Shown one piece after another: positions 26,406-36,281 of a stretch of 64,000 bases of DNA. Numbering within the stretch: position 1 is the stretch's first letter; each line of letters starts with the position of its first letter. The stretch covers positions 2,203,326 through 2,267,325 of the forward strand of contig JAOSKN010000002.1 of the NCBI GenBank assembly GCA_027493525.1, written 5' to 3'. The notes under the pieces are model-generated. The model searched no databases. It had not been told where the DNA came from and was given only the letters and a program-made list of their open reading frames with translations. The DNA is from Planctomycetota bacterium (GTDB lineage Bacteria; Planctomycetota; SZUA-567; H5-PLA8). A program made the translations under genes and the position numbers.

Positions 26406-27932
26406 TCATAAGTCCCGCTTCAACACCTTCCCCGACGCGTTCCTTGGCAGCTTGTCGAGAATCCGGATCGCGCGCGGCTGCTTGAAGGCGGCGAGGCGCT
26501 CCATGACGTGGCGCTTCAGGTCGCGCTCGGCGGCCTGCTGGCCGGGTCGGAGCACGACGGCGGCGTGGACGACCTCGCCCAGCGCCTTGTCCGGCTTGCC
26601 GAAGGCGGCGGCTTCCTGGACGGCGGGGTGCGCGCAGAGCGCGTTCTCGACCTCGATCGGATAGACGTTTTCGCCGGCGACGATGATCAGTTCCTTCTTG
26701 CGCCCCTGCAGGAACAGGAAGCCTTCTTCGTCCAGGTACGCGGTGTCGCCGGTGTGGAACCAGCCGCCGCGCAGCGCCTCGGCGGTGGCTTCGGGGCGCT
26801 TGTAATAGCCCTTCAACACGCTTGGGCCGCGGATGACCAGTTCGCCGACGGCCTTCGGCGGCAGCGGGCGGTCCTCGTCGTCGACGATGCGCAGTTCCAG
26901 CCCCGGCGGCGGGAGCCCGACGGACTCGGCGCGCGAGATGGCCTGGTCGTCGGGCAGGACCGAGCTGACCGAGGTGGTCTCGGTGAGCCCGAAGAAATTG
27001 TGGAGTTCCACGCCGGGGAAGAACGCGCGGAGTTTCTCGATGGTCTGCGGGGACATCGGCGCGCCGCTGTAGCAGATCAGGCGCAGCGTGGCGAGTTTCT
27101 TCGCATCCACGCCCTTAAGGCTCGTGAGGAGATAAAAGGTCGTCGGCACACCGAAGAAGGTCGTGCAGCCGAAGCGTCCGATCGTCTCGATCAGGTCCTC
27201 CGGGTCGATTTGGTTGCATACGACGAGCTTTCCGCCTTGCAGCAGCGACGTCGGAGCGATCGTATTCAGGCCGGTGACGTGGAAGAGCGGGACGACCAGC
27301 AGGTGCGCGTCGCCGGGGCGCAGGCCGTGCGCGCTGACGGTGGCCTCGACGTTGTATAGGATGTTCCCGTGCGTGAGCATCGCGCCTTTGGGGCGGCCGG
27401 TGGTGCCGGAGGTGTAAATGATGGTGCAGACCTCGTCGCGCCCGGGATCCGGGCGGGGCGGGGGCGCGCTGGCCTTGGCGAGCAGATCCTCGAAACGAAT
27501 CGCGCCGGCGGGAAGCTCCTGGCCGGGCTTGAAGTCCACGGCGACGAGGTTCTTCAGGCCCGCCAGCTTCTCCAGCGCGCCGCGCGCGGCGGCCAGGGTG
27601 GTGGGGTGGATAAAGAGCGCCTGGGCTTCGCTGTCTTCGAGGATGAACTCCAACTCGGCCGCGCGCAGGCGCGCGTTGACGGGCACGGCGACGGCGCCCG
27701 CGCGCTGGATCCCGAAGTAGAGCGGCAGGAACTCCAGCACGTTCGGCAGCAGCAGCGCCACGTGCTGCCCGGGCTCGACCCTGAAGCGCCCGGTCAGCGC
27801 CGCGGCGACTTGTTCGGCGCGCGTGCGGAGGTCCTGGAAGTTCAATTCCAGGCCCGTCGCGGCGCTCACCGCGCAGCACGCTGAAACGTACTTCGTGGCG
27901 GCGTGATCGAGGAGGTCCAGAAGGTTGCGCAT
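26406..27932 (-). CDS. AMP-dependent acyl-CoA synthetase (fatty-acid CoA ligase type)
   Basis: 508 residues, standard for class I adenylate-forming enzymes. The P-loop-like core is IIYTSGTTGRPKGAMLTHG. NFFGLTETT, GWFHTGDTAYLDEEG and RKKELIIVAGENVYPIEVE match the A5-A8 motifs, and the C-terminal NASGKVLKRDL supplies the catalytic Lys. It activates a carboxylate as acyl-AMP and then forms the CoA thioester. Closest in style to long- or medium-chain fatty-acid CoA ligases, but chain-length specificity is not visible. Monocistronic by position; the divergent gene starts about 200 bases away. Confidence 0.9.
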   Translation of the reverse strand: MRNLLDLLDHAATKYVSACCAVSAATGLELNFQDLRTRAEQVAAALTGRFRVEPGQHVALLLPNVLEFLPLYFGIQRAGAVAVPVNARLRAAELEFILEDSEAQALFIHPTTLAAARGALEKLAGLKNLVAVDFKPGQELPAGAIRFEDLLAKASAPPPRPDPGRDEVCTIIYTSGTTGRPKGAMLTHGNILYNVEATVSAHGLRPGDAHLLVVPLFHVTGLNTIAPTSLLQGGKLVVCNQIDPEDLIETIGRFGCTTFFGVPTTFYLLTSLKGVDAKKLATLRLICYSGAPMSPQTIEKLRAFFPGVELHNFFGLTETTSVSSVLPDDQAISRAESVGLPPPGLELRIVDDEDRPLPPKAVGELVIRGPSVLKGYYKRPEATAEALRGGWFHTGDTAYLDEEGFLFLQGRKKELIIVAGENVYPIEVENALCAHPAVQEAAAFGKPDKALGEVVHAAVVLRPGQQAAERDLKRHVMERLAAFKQPRAIRILDKLPRNASGKVLKRDL

Positions 27933-28138
27933 GATGGTATGCTAGGGACAGGGGTGAGCGGGTGCAACCGAAGCACGCGCACAGGTGCAAGCGTGGAACC
28001 GAGATACATGGGGGATTGGTTTCGCGCGTCGTTGCGCGCTCTCGGCGATCCTGCTAAGGTTGGCTCCTAAAATAGGGGTAAACGCTGGTTTATCCCAAGT
28101 CCCGCACAGGGACCGGTAAGGCCCTCCGTCCGAACGGG

Positions 28139-29599
28139 ATGGGTTCGATGCGCATTGTATATTGCGAGAACTGCGGCAGGCGCGTCAGCCCAACCGATTT
28201 GGAATCAGGCAAAGTTGTATTGAAAGGCGATCTGGTCATGGGGTGCTCGCAATGCACCCAGGTGGCCAGCGTGCCGGCATCTCAGGCGGTGGCGCAGGTG
28301 GGGCATACGCCCGCGCCGCCGCCGCATCCCACGACCGGCGCCCAGCCCGTGGTGCGGCCGCCCAGCGGCCAGCATCCGTCGATGCTCACGCCGCCGGGCA
28401 AGGACGTGGTGCGCATGCGCCGGCGCTCGACGAGCCAGGCGGGCGTCGCGCGGCGCACGCCGGCCTCGCCGACTTCGCGCGTGGTTCGCGGGAACCGCCC
28501 CGGAAGTCCCGGCGAGGGTTCGCCCACGCGGCGTTCGCGGATCACGCGGGCGGACGAGCGCCCGTTGCCTCCCGGCGGGATGGGCATGCCCATGGCCCGG
28601 CGCGCGGGCGACGACCGCCCCGCGCAGGATCCCACGATGGTCTACATGGTCGTCGGGGCGGTGCTGCTGCTCTTCGGCATCTTCCTCGTCGGCTACGCGC
28701 TCTTTACCAAGGGCGACACGCCCGCGCCCAAGCAGAAGCAGGAAAACCAGTCCCCGTCGCGCGACGAACCCACGCCGCGCACGCAAATCGAGGCCCCCAA
28801 GTCGCAACAGGCGCCCACCCGCGTGCAGCCCGCGCAGCCCAGGCACGAGCCCGCGCGCAAGACCGAGCCCGCGTCGAAGACCATCCCCATGCCGCCGATC
28901 AAAGTGACCATCGGCGAAGAGCCCCGCACGGCGCTCTCCGACCTGCCCGCCGACGTGCCCAAGATCCTGGTCATGAAGCCCGGCGCGGCGCCAAGCGTGG
29001 ACGGTAAGCTCGACGACGGCTGCTGGGCGCGGGTCGAGCCGCAGGACCTGGTCTTCATCGACGGGCGCGCGGAGCGGCCCACCGCGCGGTGCTGGTTCAA
29101 ACTCGTCGCCACCGACAAGGCGCTCTACGTCGCCGCGTACCTGAGCGAGCCCGAGATGAACCGGATCGTGATGCCCAACCGCGCGCGCGACGAAGCCGTC
29201 TGGCAGGACGACTGCCTGGAACTGTTCATGCTCCCGGGGCTCGACCCGGGCAAGACCAAGTACCAGTGGGTCGTGAACGTGGCGGGCAACGTCTGGGACG
29301 GTTCGGGCGTGGGCAAGACCAGCGCCCCCGAGACCTGGAACTCGGACCTGCGATTCAAGGTGGATGCCAGCGCCCCCGACGCCTGGACCGTGGAGTGCAT
29401 GGTGCCGTTCTCCGAAGTCCCCGAGGCCTCGCGGCACGGGGCCTGGCGCTTCAACCTGACCCGCAACCGGCCCAAGCGCGAAGGCGTCGAGCGCGGGGAC
29501 GAGTACACCTCCTGGTCGGTGCTCAAATCCCAGTCCACGCACGTTCCCGAGCGCTTCGGCGTCATCGCTCTCGAGGCCCTGGGCGGCAGGCTGCCCTGA
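28139..29599 (+). CDS. Membrane protein with cytoplasmic zinc ribbon and CBM9-like domain
   Basis: 486 residues (an ATG at 28148 would begin at MRIVYCENCG). Residues 8-40 form a zinc ribbon (CENCGRR and CSQC). A Pro/Arg-rich linker leads to one transmembrane helix (about 168-188, MVYMVVGAVLLLFGIFLVGYA), a second Pro-rich linker, and a CBM9/DOMON-like beta-sandwich (about 275-475: PSVDGKLDDGCWARVEP; WQDDCLELFMLPG; WTVECMVPFSEV; WRFNLTRNRP). The sandwich would lie in the periplasm and bind carbohydrate or a similar ligand. The 5' leader has two small stem-loops (28074-28095 and 28099-28113). Confidence 0.8.
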   Translation: MGSMRIVYCENCGRRVSPTDLESGKVVLKGDLVMGCSQCTQVASVPASQAVAQVGHTPAPPPHPTTGAQPVVRPPSGQHPSMLTPPGKDVVRMRRRSTSQAGVARRTPASPTSRVVRGNRPGSPGEGSPTRRSRITRADERPLPPGGMGMPMARRAGDDRPAQDPTMVYMVVGAVLLLFGIFLVGYALFTKGDTPAPKQKQENQSPSRDEPTPRTQIEAPKSQQAPTRVQPAQPRHEPARKTEPASKTIPMPPIKVTIGEEPRTALSDLPADVPKILVMKPGAAPSVDGKLDDGCWARVEPQDLVFIDGRAERPTARCWFKLVATDKALYVAAYLSEPEMNRIVMPNRARDEAVWQDDCLELFMLPGLDPGKTKYQWVVNVAGNVWDGSGVGKTSAPETWNSDLRFKVDASAPDAWTVECMVPFSEVPEASRHGAWRFNLTRNRPKREGVERGDEYTSWSVLKSQSTHVPERFGVIALEALGGRLP

Positions 29600-29605
29600 A
29601 TCCGC

Positions 29606-31321
29606 TCAGAATTCCATCTTCTCGAGCGCGCGCACGCCCAGGCGCATGGGCAGGTACGCCGCCAGCGCGTTCACGACCGCGACGATGCCCAGGGTCAGGT
29701 AGAGCGCGCGCGTGAATTGCCGCGCCAGGTCGCTCTCGGCCCCTTCCATCACGATCGATTCCCGCGCGGTGAAGTGGTGGCAGATCAGGGCCTCCGCCGC
29801 GACCGTGCACATGACGATCGAGATGGAGATGATCAGCGTCAGCGTGCCGCCGAACCCGGAGACGATCTTGGAGGGGTTGCTCTCGTGGAGGTTCGGGAAG
29901 AGCGCGCCCATCCCCACGCTCAACCCGGTCAGGCCGATGCAGATCAGGGCCGCCGTCAGCGCCTGGATCTTGAAGACGAAATCGTCGCTGCGCAGGATGA
30001 AGTTGGAGAGGATGACGAGGGATTCGGTGAGCACCAGCGCGCCGGCGAGGCTGAAGAAGAACTTGGCGATCAGGATCTTGCGCCGTTCGATCGGGGCCAG
30101 CCCCAGGATCCAGAAGCGCTGCCCCTCCAGCGAGACCAAGGGAAAGACGAAGCGGCTCACCATCGTCGCCAGCGTCAGGCACGTCGCGCCCAGGTTCAGG
30201 AACGAGATCAGGTTCTGGTAAAAGGGCCGGTCCAGCGGGTAGGAGAAGTTGCGCAGGTTGGCGATGTAGATCGTCAGCAGCCCGAAAAAGATCAGCACCT
30301 GCGACCACTGCACGGGGTCGCGGAAGAACGTCTTGACGTCTTTCAGGATGATCACCATCACCTCGGGATGGCGGCGGTAGAGCGGCGCGAGCAGGCGCTC
30401 CAGCAGCCAGCGCCGCTTGACCTGCCGCCCGCGCGGGGATTCCAGCGCCGAGGAGTAGGTCCGCCCGTACAGCGACGCGCTGATGAACCAGCCCAGCACG
30501 GTGAGGAACACGGCGGTGCTGGAGAGCGCGATGAAGAAGAGCCCCGCCGCGCGCAGGCCTTCAACGCCCGAGCGGCCCAATTCGAATAGCCCTTCTTTCA
30601 TCCAGAAATTGGGAGAGAGCGGATGCTGCGCGAATTCCAGGCGGCCCAGGATCAGGTGCACCTCCGCGCGCATCTCCGTCCCGCTGCGGAAATTCAAGAT
30701 GTCGGCAATCACGTAGACGGCGAAGCCCACCGCGATCAAGGCCAGGATCGCCAGGATCTTCCCGCGATGCTTGGGCATGATCGCCGTCAGCAGCAGCCCC
30801 AGCAGCGAGCCCAGCGCCGCGGGGATCACCACGAACGGGAACAGAAAGGCCAGGACGCCCGGGTAGAAAACCGCCTGCGCCTCCGACTGGATCCCGTACG
30901 CCAGCAGCAGCGGAATCCCCATCGCGAAAAAGGCCCACGACGAAAAGAGCAGCGATTCCAGCAGCTTGTACAGGTAGATCGTGTCGTGCCGCACCGGCTT
31001 CGAGAAGAGAAACTCCGTCTCCGGCGTGCGGAACATGTTGCTGAAGCCGATCAGCGCGTTGCTGAAAGCCAGCATCACCAGCAGGAAGAGGAAGAAGATG
31101 CTCAGGATCCGGGGGATCAGCAACTGCCCGATCGGATACACTTGGTTGTTCAGGAAATCGAAGAAGAGATTGAAGATGTAGAACATCCCGGCCCAGAAGA
31201 CCGCGCCCAGCCCCGCCACCACGAAGACCTTGAACAGGGACTCGTGCTTCAGGCGGCGGACGCGGTTGCCCACGCAGCGCAGCCGCGCGCCAACCAGCAG
31301 GCTCAGGACGGGTTGGGACAT
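29606..31321 (-). CDS. Putative ABC exporter permease
   Basis: 571 residues with about 12-14 hydrophobic segments in two sets, separated by a charged loop (about 290-330). It resembles large ABC-2-like exporter permeases with the cytoplasmic segment TPETEFLFSKPVRHDTIYLYK; similar wording, FSKPV, is seen in such proteins. No ATPase gene is adjacent in the window, so its partner must be encoded elsewhere. Convergent with the CBM9-like gene: the two stop codons are separated by about 6 bases. Confidence 0.75.
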   Translation of the reverse strand: MSQPVLSLLVGARLRCVGNRVRRLKHESLFKVFVVAGLGAVFWAGMFYIFNLFFDFLNNQVYPIGQLLIPRILSIFFLFLLVMLAFSNALIGFSNMFRTPETEFLFSKPVRHDTIYLYKLLESLLFSSWAFFAMGIPLLLAYGIQSEAQAVFYPGVLAFLFPFVVIPAALGSLLGLLLTAIMPKHRGKILAILALIAVGFAVYVIADILNFRSGTEMRAEVHLILGRLEFAQHPLSPNFWMKEGLFELGRSGVEGLRAAGLFFIALSSTAVFLTVLGWFISASLYGRTYSSALESPRGRQVKRRWLLERLLAPLYRRHPEVMVIILKDVKTFFRDPVQWSQVLIFFGLLTIYIANLRNFSYPLDRPFYQNLISFLNLGATCLTLATMVSRFVFPLVSLEGQRFWILGLAPIERRKILIAKFFFSLAGALVLTESLVILSNFILRSDDFVFKIQALTAALICIGLTGLSVGMGALFPNLHESNPSKIVSGFGGTLTLIISISIVMCTVAAEALICHHFTARESIVMEGAESDLARQFTRALYLTLGIVAVVNALAAYLPMRLGVRALEKMEF

Positions 31322-31434
31322 GGATCTCCCCGGGAATGACCGTTTGAAAGGTAGCGCGAGCGCCTGAAAAGTCAGACGAAAAGGCGCGTGCGCCCGCCCT
31401 TGTGGCCCGAAGCGCCTTCCGGTAGACCCGCCGC

Positions 31435-32529
31435 ATGGCCAAACGAACCGCCGCCCGCGCCCCGCGCCTCAAGCGCAGGATGCCCGTCGCCCTGCTGACC
31501 CGCCTGCGCCGGATCGAACTGGCCTCCCGCCCCGTGCCCGAACCCGGAGAGGGCGAGGTGCTGCTGCGCATGACCGCCGTGGGCCTGTGCGGGAGCGATC
31601 TGCATTACTGGCGCTGCGGGCGGATCGGCGACCAGGTGGTGCGGTTCCCCCAGCCGCTGGGACACGAACCGGCCGGCCGGATCGCGGCGCTGGGCAAGGG
31701 CTGCACGCGCGGCTTGCGCGAGGGGCAGCTTGTCGCCATCGAGCCCGGCATCTGGTGCGGCCATTGTATAGCCTGCGAAGTAGGGCGGCAGAACCTCTGC
31801 TACCGGATGCGCTTCCTCGGCGCGCCCGGCGAACCCGGGGCGCTTCAGCCGTTCCTGGCGATGCCCGAGGCCAACGTGGAGCCGCTTCCGGACGGGTTGA
31901 CGGAGCAGCGCGCCACGACCGCCGAGCCGTTGGGCATCGTGCTCCAGACCTTCGACCTGGTCGGCCTGCGCCCGGGCGAGCGGATCGCAGTGATCGGCGG
32001 CGGTCCGGTGGGACTGTGCGTCGCGGCCATGGCCCGCGCGGTGGGCGCGCAGGTCGTGGCGCTCTCCGAACCGCGGCGCGCGCGTGCGAAGACGGCGCGC
32101 GCCTTGGGAGTGCCTGATGTGGTGGGTTCCGCGCCCGAGGCGCTCATACGAGCCGCGCACGCCGCAACGGACGAACTGGGCGTGGACGTGGCGCTGGAGT
32201 GCTCCGGCAACCAGGACGGCCTTTCCACGGCCATCCAGGCGGCCCGGCGCGGCGGGCGCGTGGGCATCGTCGGTATCCCCGAGGTCGACGTCCTGGAAGT
32301 CGATCCGCACGTTTGGCGCCGCAAGGAACTTGCGATCTTCAACACCCGCCGCAGCAACCGCACGCTTCATCGCGCCCTGCGCGTCCTGGCCGACCGCGAC
32401 CTGGGCCTCGAACGGGCCGGCTACTTCACTCGCACGCTGGGTCTGGAAGGGCTTCAGGCCGCGATGGAAGACCTGGAAGACGAAGGCTCGAAGTCGATCA
32501 AACTGACGGTGCTGCCGGTCGAAGAGTAA
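31435..32529 (+). CDS. Zinc-dependent medium-chain dehydrogenase (sorbitol/threonine dehydrogenase type)
   Basis: 364 residues. GLCGSDLHYW and GHEPAGRI provide the catalytic zinc ligands. WCGHCIACEVGRQNLC holds the four structural-zinc Cys with 2-2-7 spacing. The NAD(P)-binding motif is IGGGPVGLCVAAMARAVGA. The protein would oxidise a polyol or a secondary alcohol; ARAVGAQVVALSEPRRARA lacks the acidic residue at the end of the second strand that favours NAD in many members. Possible substrate link with the sugar oxidoreductases nearby. Confidence 0.88.
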   Translation: MAKRTAARAPRLKRRMPVALLTRLRRIELASRPVPEPGEGEVLLRMTAVGLCGSDLHYWRCGRIGDQVVRFPQPLGHEPAGRIAALGKGCTRGLREGQLVAIEPGIWCGHCIACEVGRQNLCYRMRFLGAPGEPGALQPFLAMPEANVEPLPDGLTEQRATTAEPLGIVLQTFDLVGLRPGERIAVIGGGPVGLCVAAMARAVGAQVVALSEPRRARAKTARALGVPDVVGSAPEALIRAAHAATDELGVDVALECSGNQDGLSTAIQAARRGGRVGIVGIPEVDVLEVDPHVWRRKELAIFNTRRSNRTLHRALRVLADRDLGLERAGYFTRTLGLEGLQAAMEDLEDEGSKSIKLTVLPVEE

Positions 32530-32568
32530 GGCAGCGATCGAGAGCGGTCGCGGAACGCAAAACACAGA

Positions 32569-34074
32569 TCACGGGTCCGCCTGCTCCGCGGTCCCCTCCG
32601 GTGGCGGCCCGTCGCTCAGCGCCAGGCCCAGTTCGGCGCCGATGGAAAGCACCGCGAAAACCAGGAACGCCAGGCGCAGGCGGTCGAGGCGTTTGTGGTA
32701 GGTCCGGATCGCTTCCGGGTCGTAGCCGTCGCGTTCGAGCAGCGCCACGCGCCGCGCGATGGAATCGTGATGCCAGGAGTAGACGTCGCGGATGTTCCCC
32801 GCCATACGCCCGACCTTTTCAAGCGCGGAGATGAGCGGGCGGGGCGAGCCGACGAGCTCGGCCGAGGCCAGGTCGGCCTCGCGCTCGCACGCCCGCGAAA
32901 TCGCGCCGAAGAAGACACGGATGTAGAGCGCCAGCAGGGCCAGGAAGAACAGCGTCTGACTCCAGACGGACCAGTCCTGGACCGTGCGCATCAGCAGGCC
33001 GCTGAGCATGGAGAGGACGATCACGAACAGAACGAGCGTGCGCAAGTGCCCGTGCCGGGCGTGTCCCAGTTCGTGCGCCAGGACGGCCTCGCACTCCTCG
33101 GGCTCGAGGCTCTCGGCGAGGCCCGGGCTGATCAGGATGAAGCGCATCGGCGCCCAGGGTCCCAGCACCGCGGCGTTGGCCAGGCCGGTGCCCTTGGGGC
33201 CCCAGGTCAGGATCGCGCGGGCCTTCACGCCGCCGCGGCGCATCAGCGCGACGAGGCGCTCCTTCAGGTCGCCATCGGGCAGCGGCTTGCACTGCCAGAT
33301 CCAGACGACCATGAGCGGCATGAGCACCGCCGCGAAGAGCGCCAGCAGCGCGATCGTGAACACCACGCCCAGCCACGGCAGGCGCCGCGCCGCGTCGAGG
33401 GTCTGCTGGTCGACGACCAGGCTCGTCAGGTCGTCGAAGAGATAGATCATGATCCAGAGCGCCAGCGGGAGAAAGGTCAGGCGCGCCTCGAAGGAAAGGT
33501 ACGACGAGAGCCGGATGGCGCGCCCGGAGCCGTGCTGCGAGAGCCGCCGGCGCGGCACCCAGCCCAGCAGCATCGCCACGACGAACGGCCCCAGGTTGAA
33601 CAGGCAGGCGATGAAGCCGCTGCCGCCCAGCGCGTCGCACGCCCGCGGGCTCAGCACGCGGTCCAGCCCGAACCACTCGGGCCAGCCCGCCGTCGCCAGC
33701 GGCCAGCGGAAGTGCCACAGAAAGAGCAGGAACAGGAGCACGCTGAAGGCCTGCGCGCCATGCACTGCGCGGGCGTGGACTTCCAGCGGGTGCTGCCGCA
33801 GCGGGACCGCGCCGTAGGGATGCACGCCCGCGGGGACGGCGCCCCAGCGCGTGCGCCACTCGGCCATTCGCGCCAGGCCTTCGTGGACCAGCCAGACGAC
33901 CGCCCAGAACCCCAGCAGCGCGACGCACGCCTCGGCCAGCCCGCCGTGACGCGACGCCAGCGCGAGCATCTCATGCCGCGAAGCCACGTCCATGAGGCCC
34001 AGTTCGGCGGCCAACTCCTGGCGGACCGCCTCGAGGCCCAGCAGCACGGCAAGGAGATCGAACGGGATGCGCAT
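32569..34074 (-). CDS. M48-family membrane metalloprotease
   Basis: 501 residues from ATG 34074, with several hydrophobic segments flanking a zinc protease site. LAHELGHARHGH is the HExxH motif, and a downstream Glu in CEREADLASAELVG is the third ligand, as in HtpX/Ste24-type proteases. About seven transmembrane segments lie before the active site and two after it, including a C-terminal one. Family members degrade misfolded membrane proteins or process peptides. An in-frame ATG at 34173 exists but gives a low-complexity leader. Confidence 0.85.
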   Translation of the reverse strand: MRIPFDLLAVLLGLEAVRQELAAELGLMDVASRHEMLALASRHGGLAEACVALLGFWAVVWLVHEGLARMAEWRTRWGAVPAGVHPYGAVPLRQHPLEVHARAVHGAQAFSVLLFLLFLWHFRWPLATAGWPEWFGLDRVLSPRACDALGGSGFIACLFNLGPFVVAMLLGWVPRRRLSQHGSGRAIRLSSYLSFEARLTFLPLALWIMIYLFDDLTSLVVDQQTLDAARRLPWLGVVFTIALLALFAAVLMPLMVVWIWQCKPLPDGDLKERLVALMRRGGVKARAILTWGPKGTGLANAAVLGPWAPMRFILISPGLAESLEPEECEAVLAHELGHARHGHLRTLVLFVIVLSMLSGLLMRTVQDWSVWSQTLFFLALLALYIRVFFGAISRACEREADLASAELVGSPRPLISALEKVGRMAGNIRDVYSWHHDSIARRVALLERDGYDPEAIRTYHKRLDRLRLAFLVFAVLSIGAELGLALSDGPPPEGTAEQADP

Positions 34075-34253
34075 GTCGAGGCGGGCTCGGACCCAGGGCC
34101 GGGCCGACGTCGGCCCGGCCGGTAGTTTAGCGCGCGCGGCCGATTTGGGCCTTCCGATTTTGAATTTCGGCACGCGGCGCGCGGAGCGAATCGGCCGTTG
34201 CCGTTCGCGGCGTACTGTTTACCGTGCACCGAACACCGCCAGGAGGATGGACG

Positions 34254-35038
34254 ATGAGCGGATCGGAGTCGGCGCGCGTGGCCCTGGTAACCGGCGGGTC
34301 GAGGGGCATCGGGCGAGGCATCGCGCTGGAGCTGGCGAAACTCGGCTGGCGCATCGGAATCAACTACGCCTCCAATCGCGAGGCCGCCGACGAAGCCGTG
34401 AAACTGATCGGCGCGGCCGGCGGGGTGGCCGCCGCGGTGCAGGCCGACCTGGCGCAGACTTTCCAGCGCAAGTACCTGCTCGATAGCGTCGTGGAGCGCT
34501 TCGGCCGCCTCGACGCTCTGGTCAACAACGCCGGGATCGCGCCCACCAAGCGCGCGGACCTGCTGGAAGCCGGCGAGGAGAGCTTCGACCGGCTGATCGA
34601 CGTGAACCTGAAAGGCCCGTACTTCCTGACCCAGCAAGCCGCACGGCGCATGATCCAGCTTCGTAAGGAAGGCAGGCAGGACGGCGGCTACATCGTGACG
34701 ATCACTTCGATCAGCGCGTACACGGCTTCCGTCAACCGCGGCGATTACTGCGTCGCGAAGGCGGGGCTGAGCATGCTGACCAAGCTCTTTGCCGCGCGCC
34801 TGGCCGAGGAGAAGATCCTGGTCTACGAAGTCCGCCCGGGCGTGATCGCCACCGACATGACCAGCGGCGTGAAGGAGAAATACGACAAGCTGATCGCCGA
34901 GGGCTCACCCCGATCAAACGCTGGGGCGCGCCGGAGGACGTCGGCAGGGCGGTGGCGGCCATCCTGCGCGGCGACTTCCCCTTCAGCACCGGCGCGGTCT
35001 TCGACGTGGACGGCGGCTTCCACCTGAAGACGCTGTAG
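34254..35038 (+). CDS. Short-chain dehydrogenase/reductase (one frameshift near the C-terminus)
   Basis: About 260 residues when repaired. ATG 34254 follows AGGAGG at 7 bases. TGGSRGIGRGIALEL is the cofactor site, NNAGIAP the structural motif, and Ser-Tyr-Lys catalysis is seen in TSISAYT and YCVAKAGL. Uncorrected, the frame ends in a random Arg/Ser-rich tail from 34904. Adding one C in GGGCTCACC (34901-34909) gives LTPIKRWGAPEDVGRAVAAI, then FSTGAVFDVDGGFHL and a stop at 35038, the normal family C-terminus. Likely a 3-ketoacyl-ACP or sugar reductase of the FabG type. Confidence 0.85.
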
Positions 35039-35070
35039 GGATTGACGAATTACGATTGCGGATTGACGAA

Positions 35071-36258
35071 TTAAGAGTGCGTCCTAAAACGTCTCGCGGC
35101 CGTCTTGGGGCGACGGATCGCGCGATGCTTCGTTGGCCTGCTCGCCGTATACTCGATCCGATACGGCTCGTGCGGCCGCCTCGCCTCGCGGGTCCGGCGC
35201 TCCCAAGCCGCCTCGCGATCCGGTTTTAGGACGCACTCTAAATGCGTTCCGCTCGTCAAGCGTCTCATTTTTTCCTCGCGCAGCTTCTTCGCATCTTCCT
35301 CCAGCACGGCGGCGCGGCGGCGGTTGAGGATGATCTCGATCCGCTGCAGCGCGTTCTCGTCGAGCTTCACGCCGCTGCCCTTGGCGTTCTCGTCCACCTG
35401 TTCGGGGCGGGTGGCGCCGACGATGGCGGAGCTGACTTCGGGGTTGCGGAGGATCCAGCCGAGCGAGAGCTGGGCGATCGAGAGGCCCAGCTCCTTCGCG
35501 AGCCGTTCCAGTTCGGCGACCGCGGCGAGGTTCGCGGGGGTGAGGAAGCGTTGCTGGAAGTTGGCGTTATCCTCGGCGCGCGAGCCCTTCGGGATCGCGC
35601 CGCCGGCGTATTTGCCGGTGAGAAGCCCCTGGCAGAGCGGCGAATAGACGATGAAGCCGATGCCGTGCTGCTTGCAGAGCGGCATCAGTTCGGCCTCGAT
35701 GTCGCGCGCGAAGAGGTTGTAGCGCGGCTGGTGGCTGGAGGGCTTGTCGTAGCCGCGGCGCGCGCAGAACGAAACGGCCTCGGCGACCTGCCGCACGCCC
35801 CAGTTGCTGACGCCCCAGTAGAGGATCTTGCCCTGCCGCAGCAGGTCCTCGAAGGCGCGGCAGGTCTCGTCGATGGGCGTATCGGCGTCGTAGCTGTGGG
35901 CCTGGTACAGGTCGATGTAGTCGGTGCCGAGGCGCTTGAGGCTGGCCTCGCAGGCTTCGCGGACATGCTTGCGGCTGGTGCCGCGGTCGTTGGGGCCGTC
36001 GCCCATGCGCCCGTGACACTTGGTGGCGAGCACGATGTCCTTGCGGGGAATCTCACGGAGCACGCGCCCGACGATCGTCTCGGCCTGCCACGCGTTGTAG
36101 ACGTCGGCGGTGTCGAAGAGGTTGATACCGAGTTCGTGCGCGCGTTTGTGGCAGGCGATGGAGGTCTCGTCGGCGTACGGCCCCCCGGCGGTGATCCACG
36201 AACCGTAGGAGATCTCGCTGACCTGCACGCCCGCGCGGCCCAGATGGCGGTAATTCAT
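35071..36258 (-). CDS. Aldo/keto reductase with C-terminal tail encoded by a MITE-like element
   Basis: 395 residues from ATG 36258 (AAGGAG upstream). The (beta/alpha)8 reductase shows FDTADVYNAW with Asp and Tyr of the tetrad, VLATKCHG with Lys, and DYIDLYQAH with His. The closest group is the voltage-channel beta-subunit-like/YghZ type (GLLTGKYAGG). The family normally ends near residue 330 (LQRIEIILNRR). Here the frame continues about 10 native codons past a helical tail and then through the 166-bp element at 35074-35239, giving about 54 extra Arg-rich residues and a TAA at the element border. Confidence 0.87.
   Translation of the reverse strand: MNYRHLGRAGVQVSEISYGSWITAGGPYADETSIACHKRAHELGINLFDTADVYNAWQAETIVGRVLREIPRKDIVLATKCHGRMGDGPNDRGTSRKHVREACEASLKRLGTDYIDLYQAHSYDADTPIDETCRAFEDLLRQGKILYWGVSNWGVRQVAEAVSFCARRGYDKPSSHQPRYNLFARDIEAELMPLCKQHGIGFIVYSPLCQGLLTGKYAGGAIPKGSRAEDNANFQQRFLTPANLAAVAELERLAKELGLSIAQLSLGWILRNPEVSSAIVGATRPEQVDENAKGSGVKLDENALQRIEIILNRRRAAVLEEDAKKLREEKMRRLTSGTHLECVLKPDREAAWERRTREARRPHEPYRIEYTASRPTKHRAIRRPKTAARRFRTHS
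35074..35239. mobile_element. MITE-like element, 17-bp terminal inverted repeats
   Basis: 166 bp bounded by AGAGTGCGTCCTAAAAC and its exact inverse. No transposase is encoded and the interior is GC-rich. Flanking TTA and AAA may include a short duplication but none is certain. The element sits at the 3' end of the aldo/keto reductase gene and leaves its frame open. No second copy was recognised in this window. Confidence 0.75.
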
Positions 36259-36281
36259 GGCGGTGGCTCCTTCAAAAAGCG

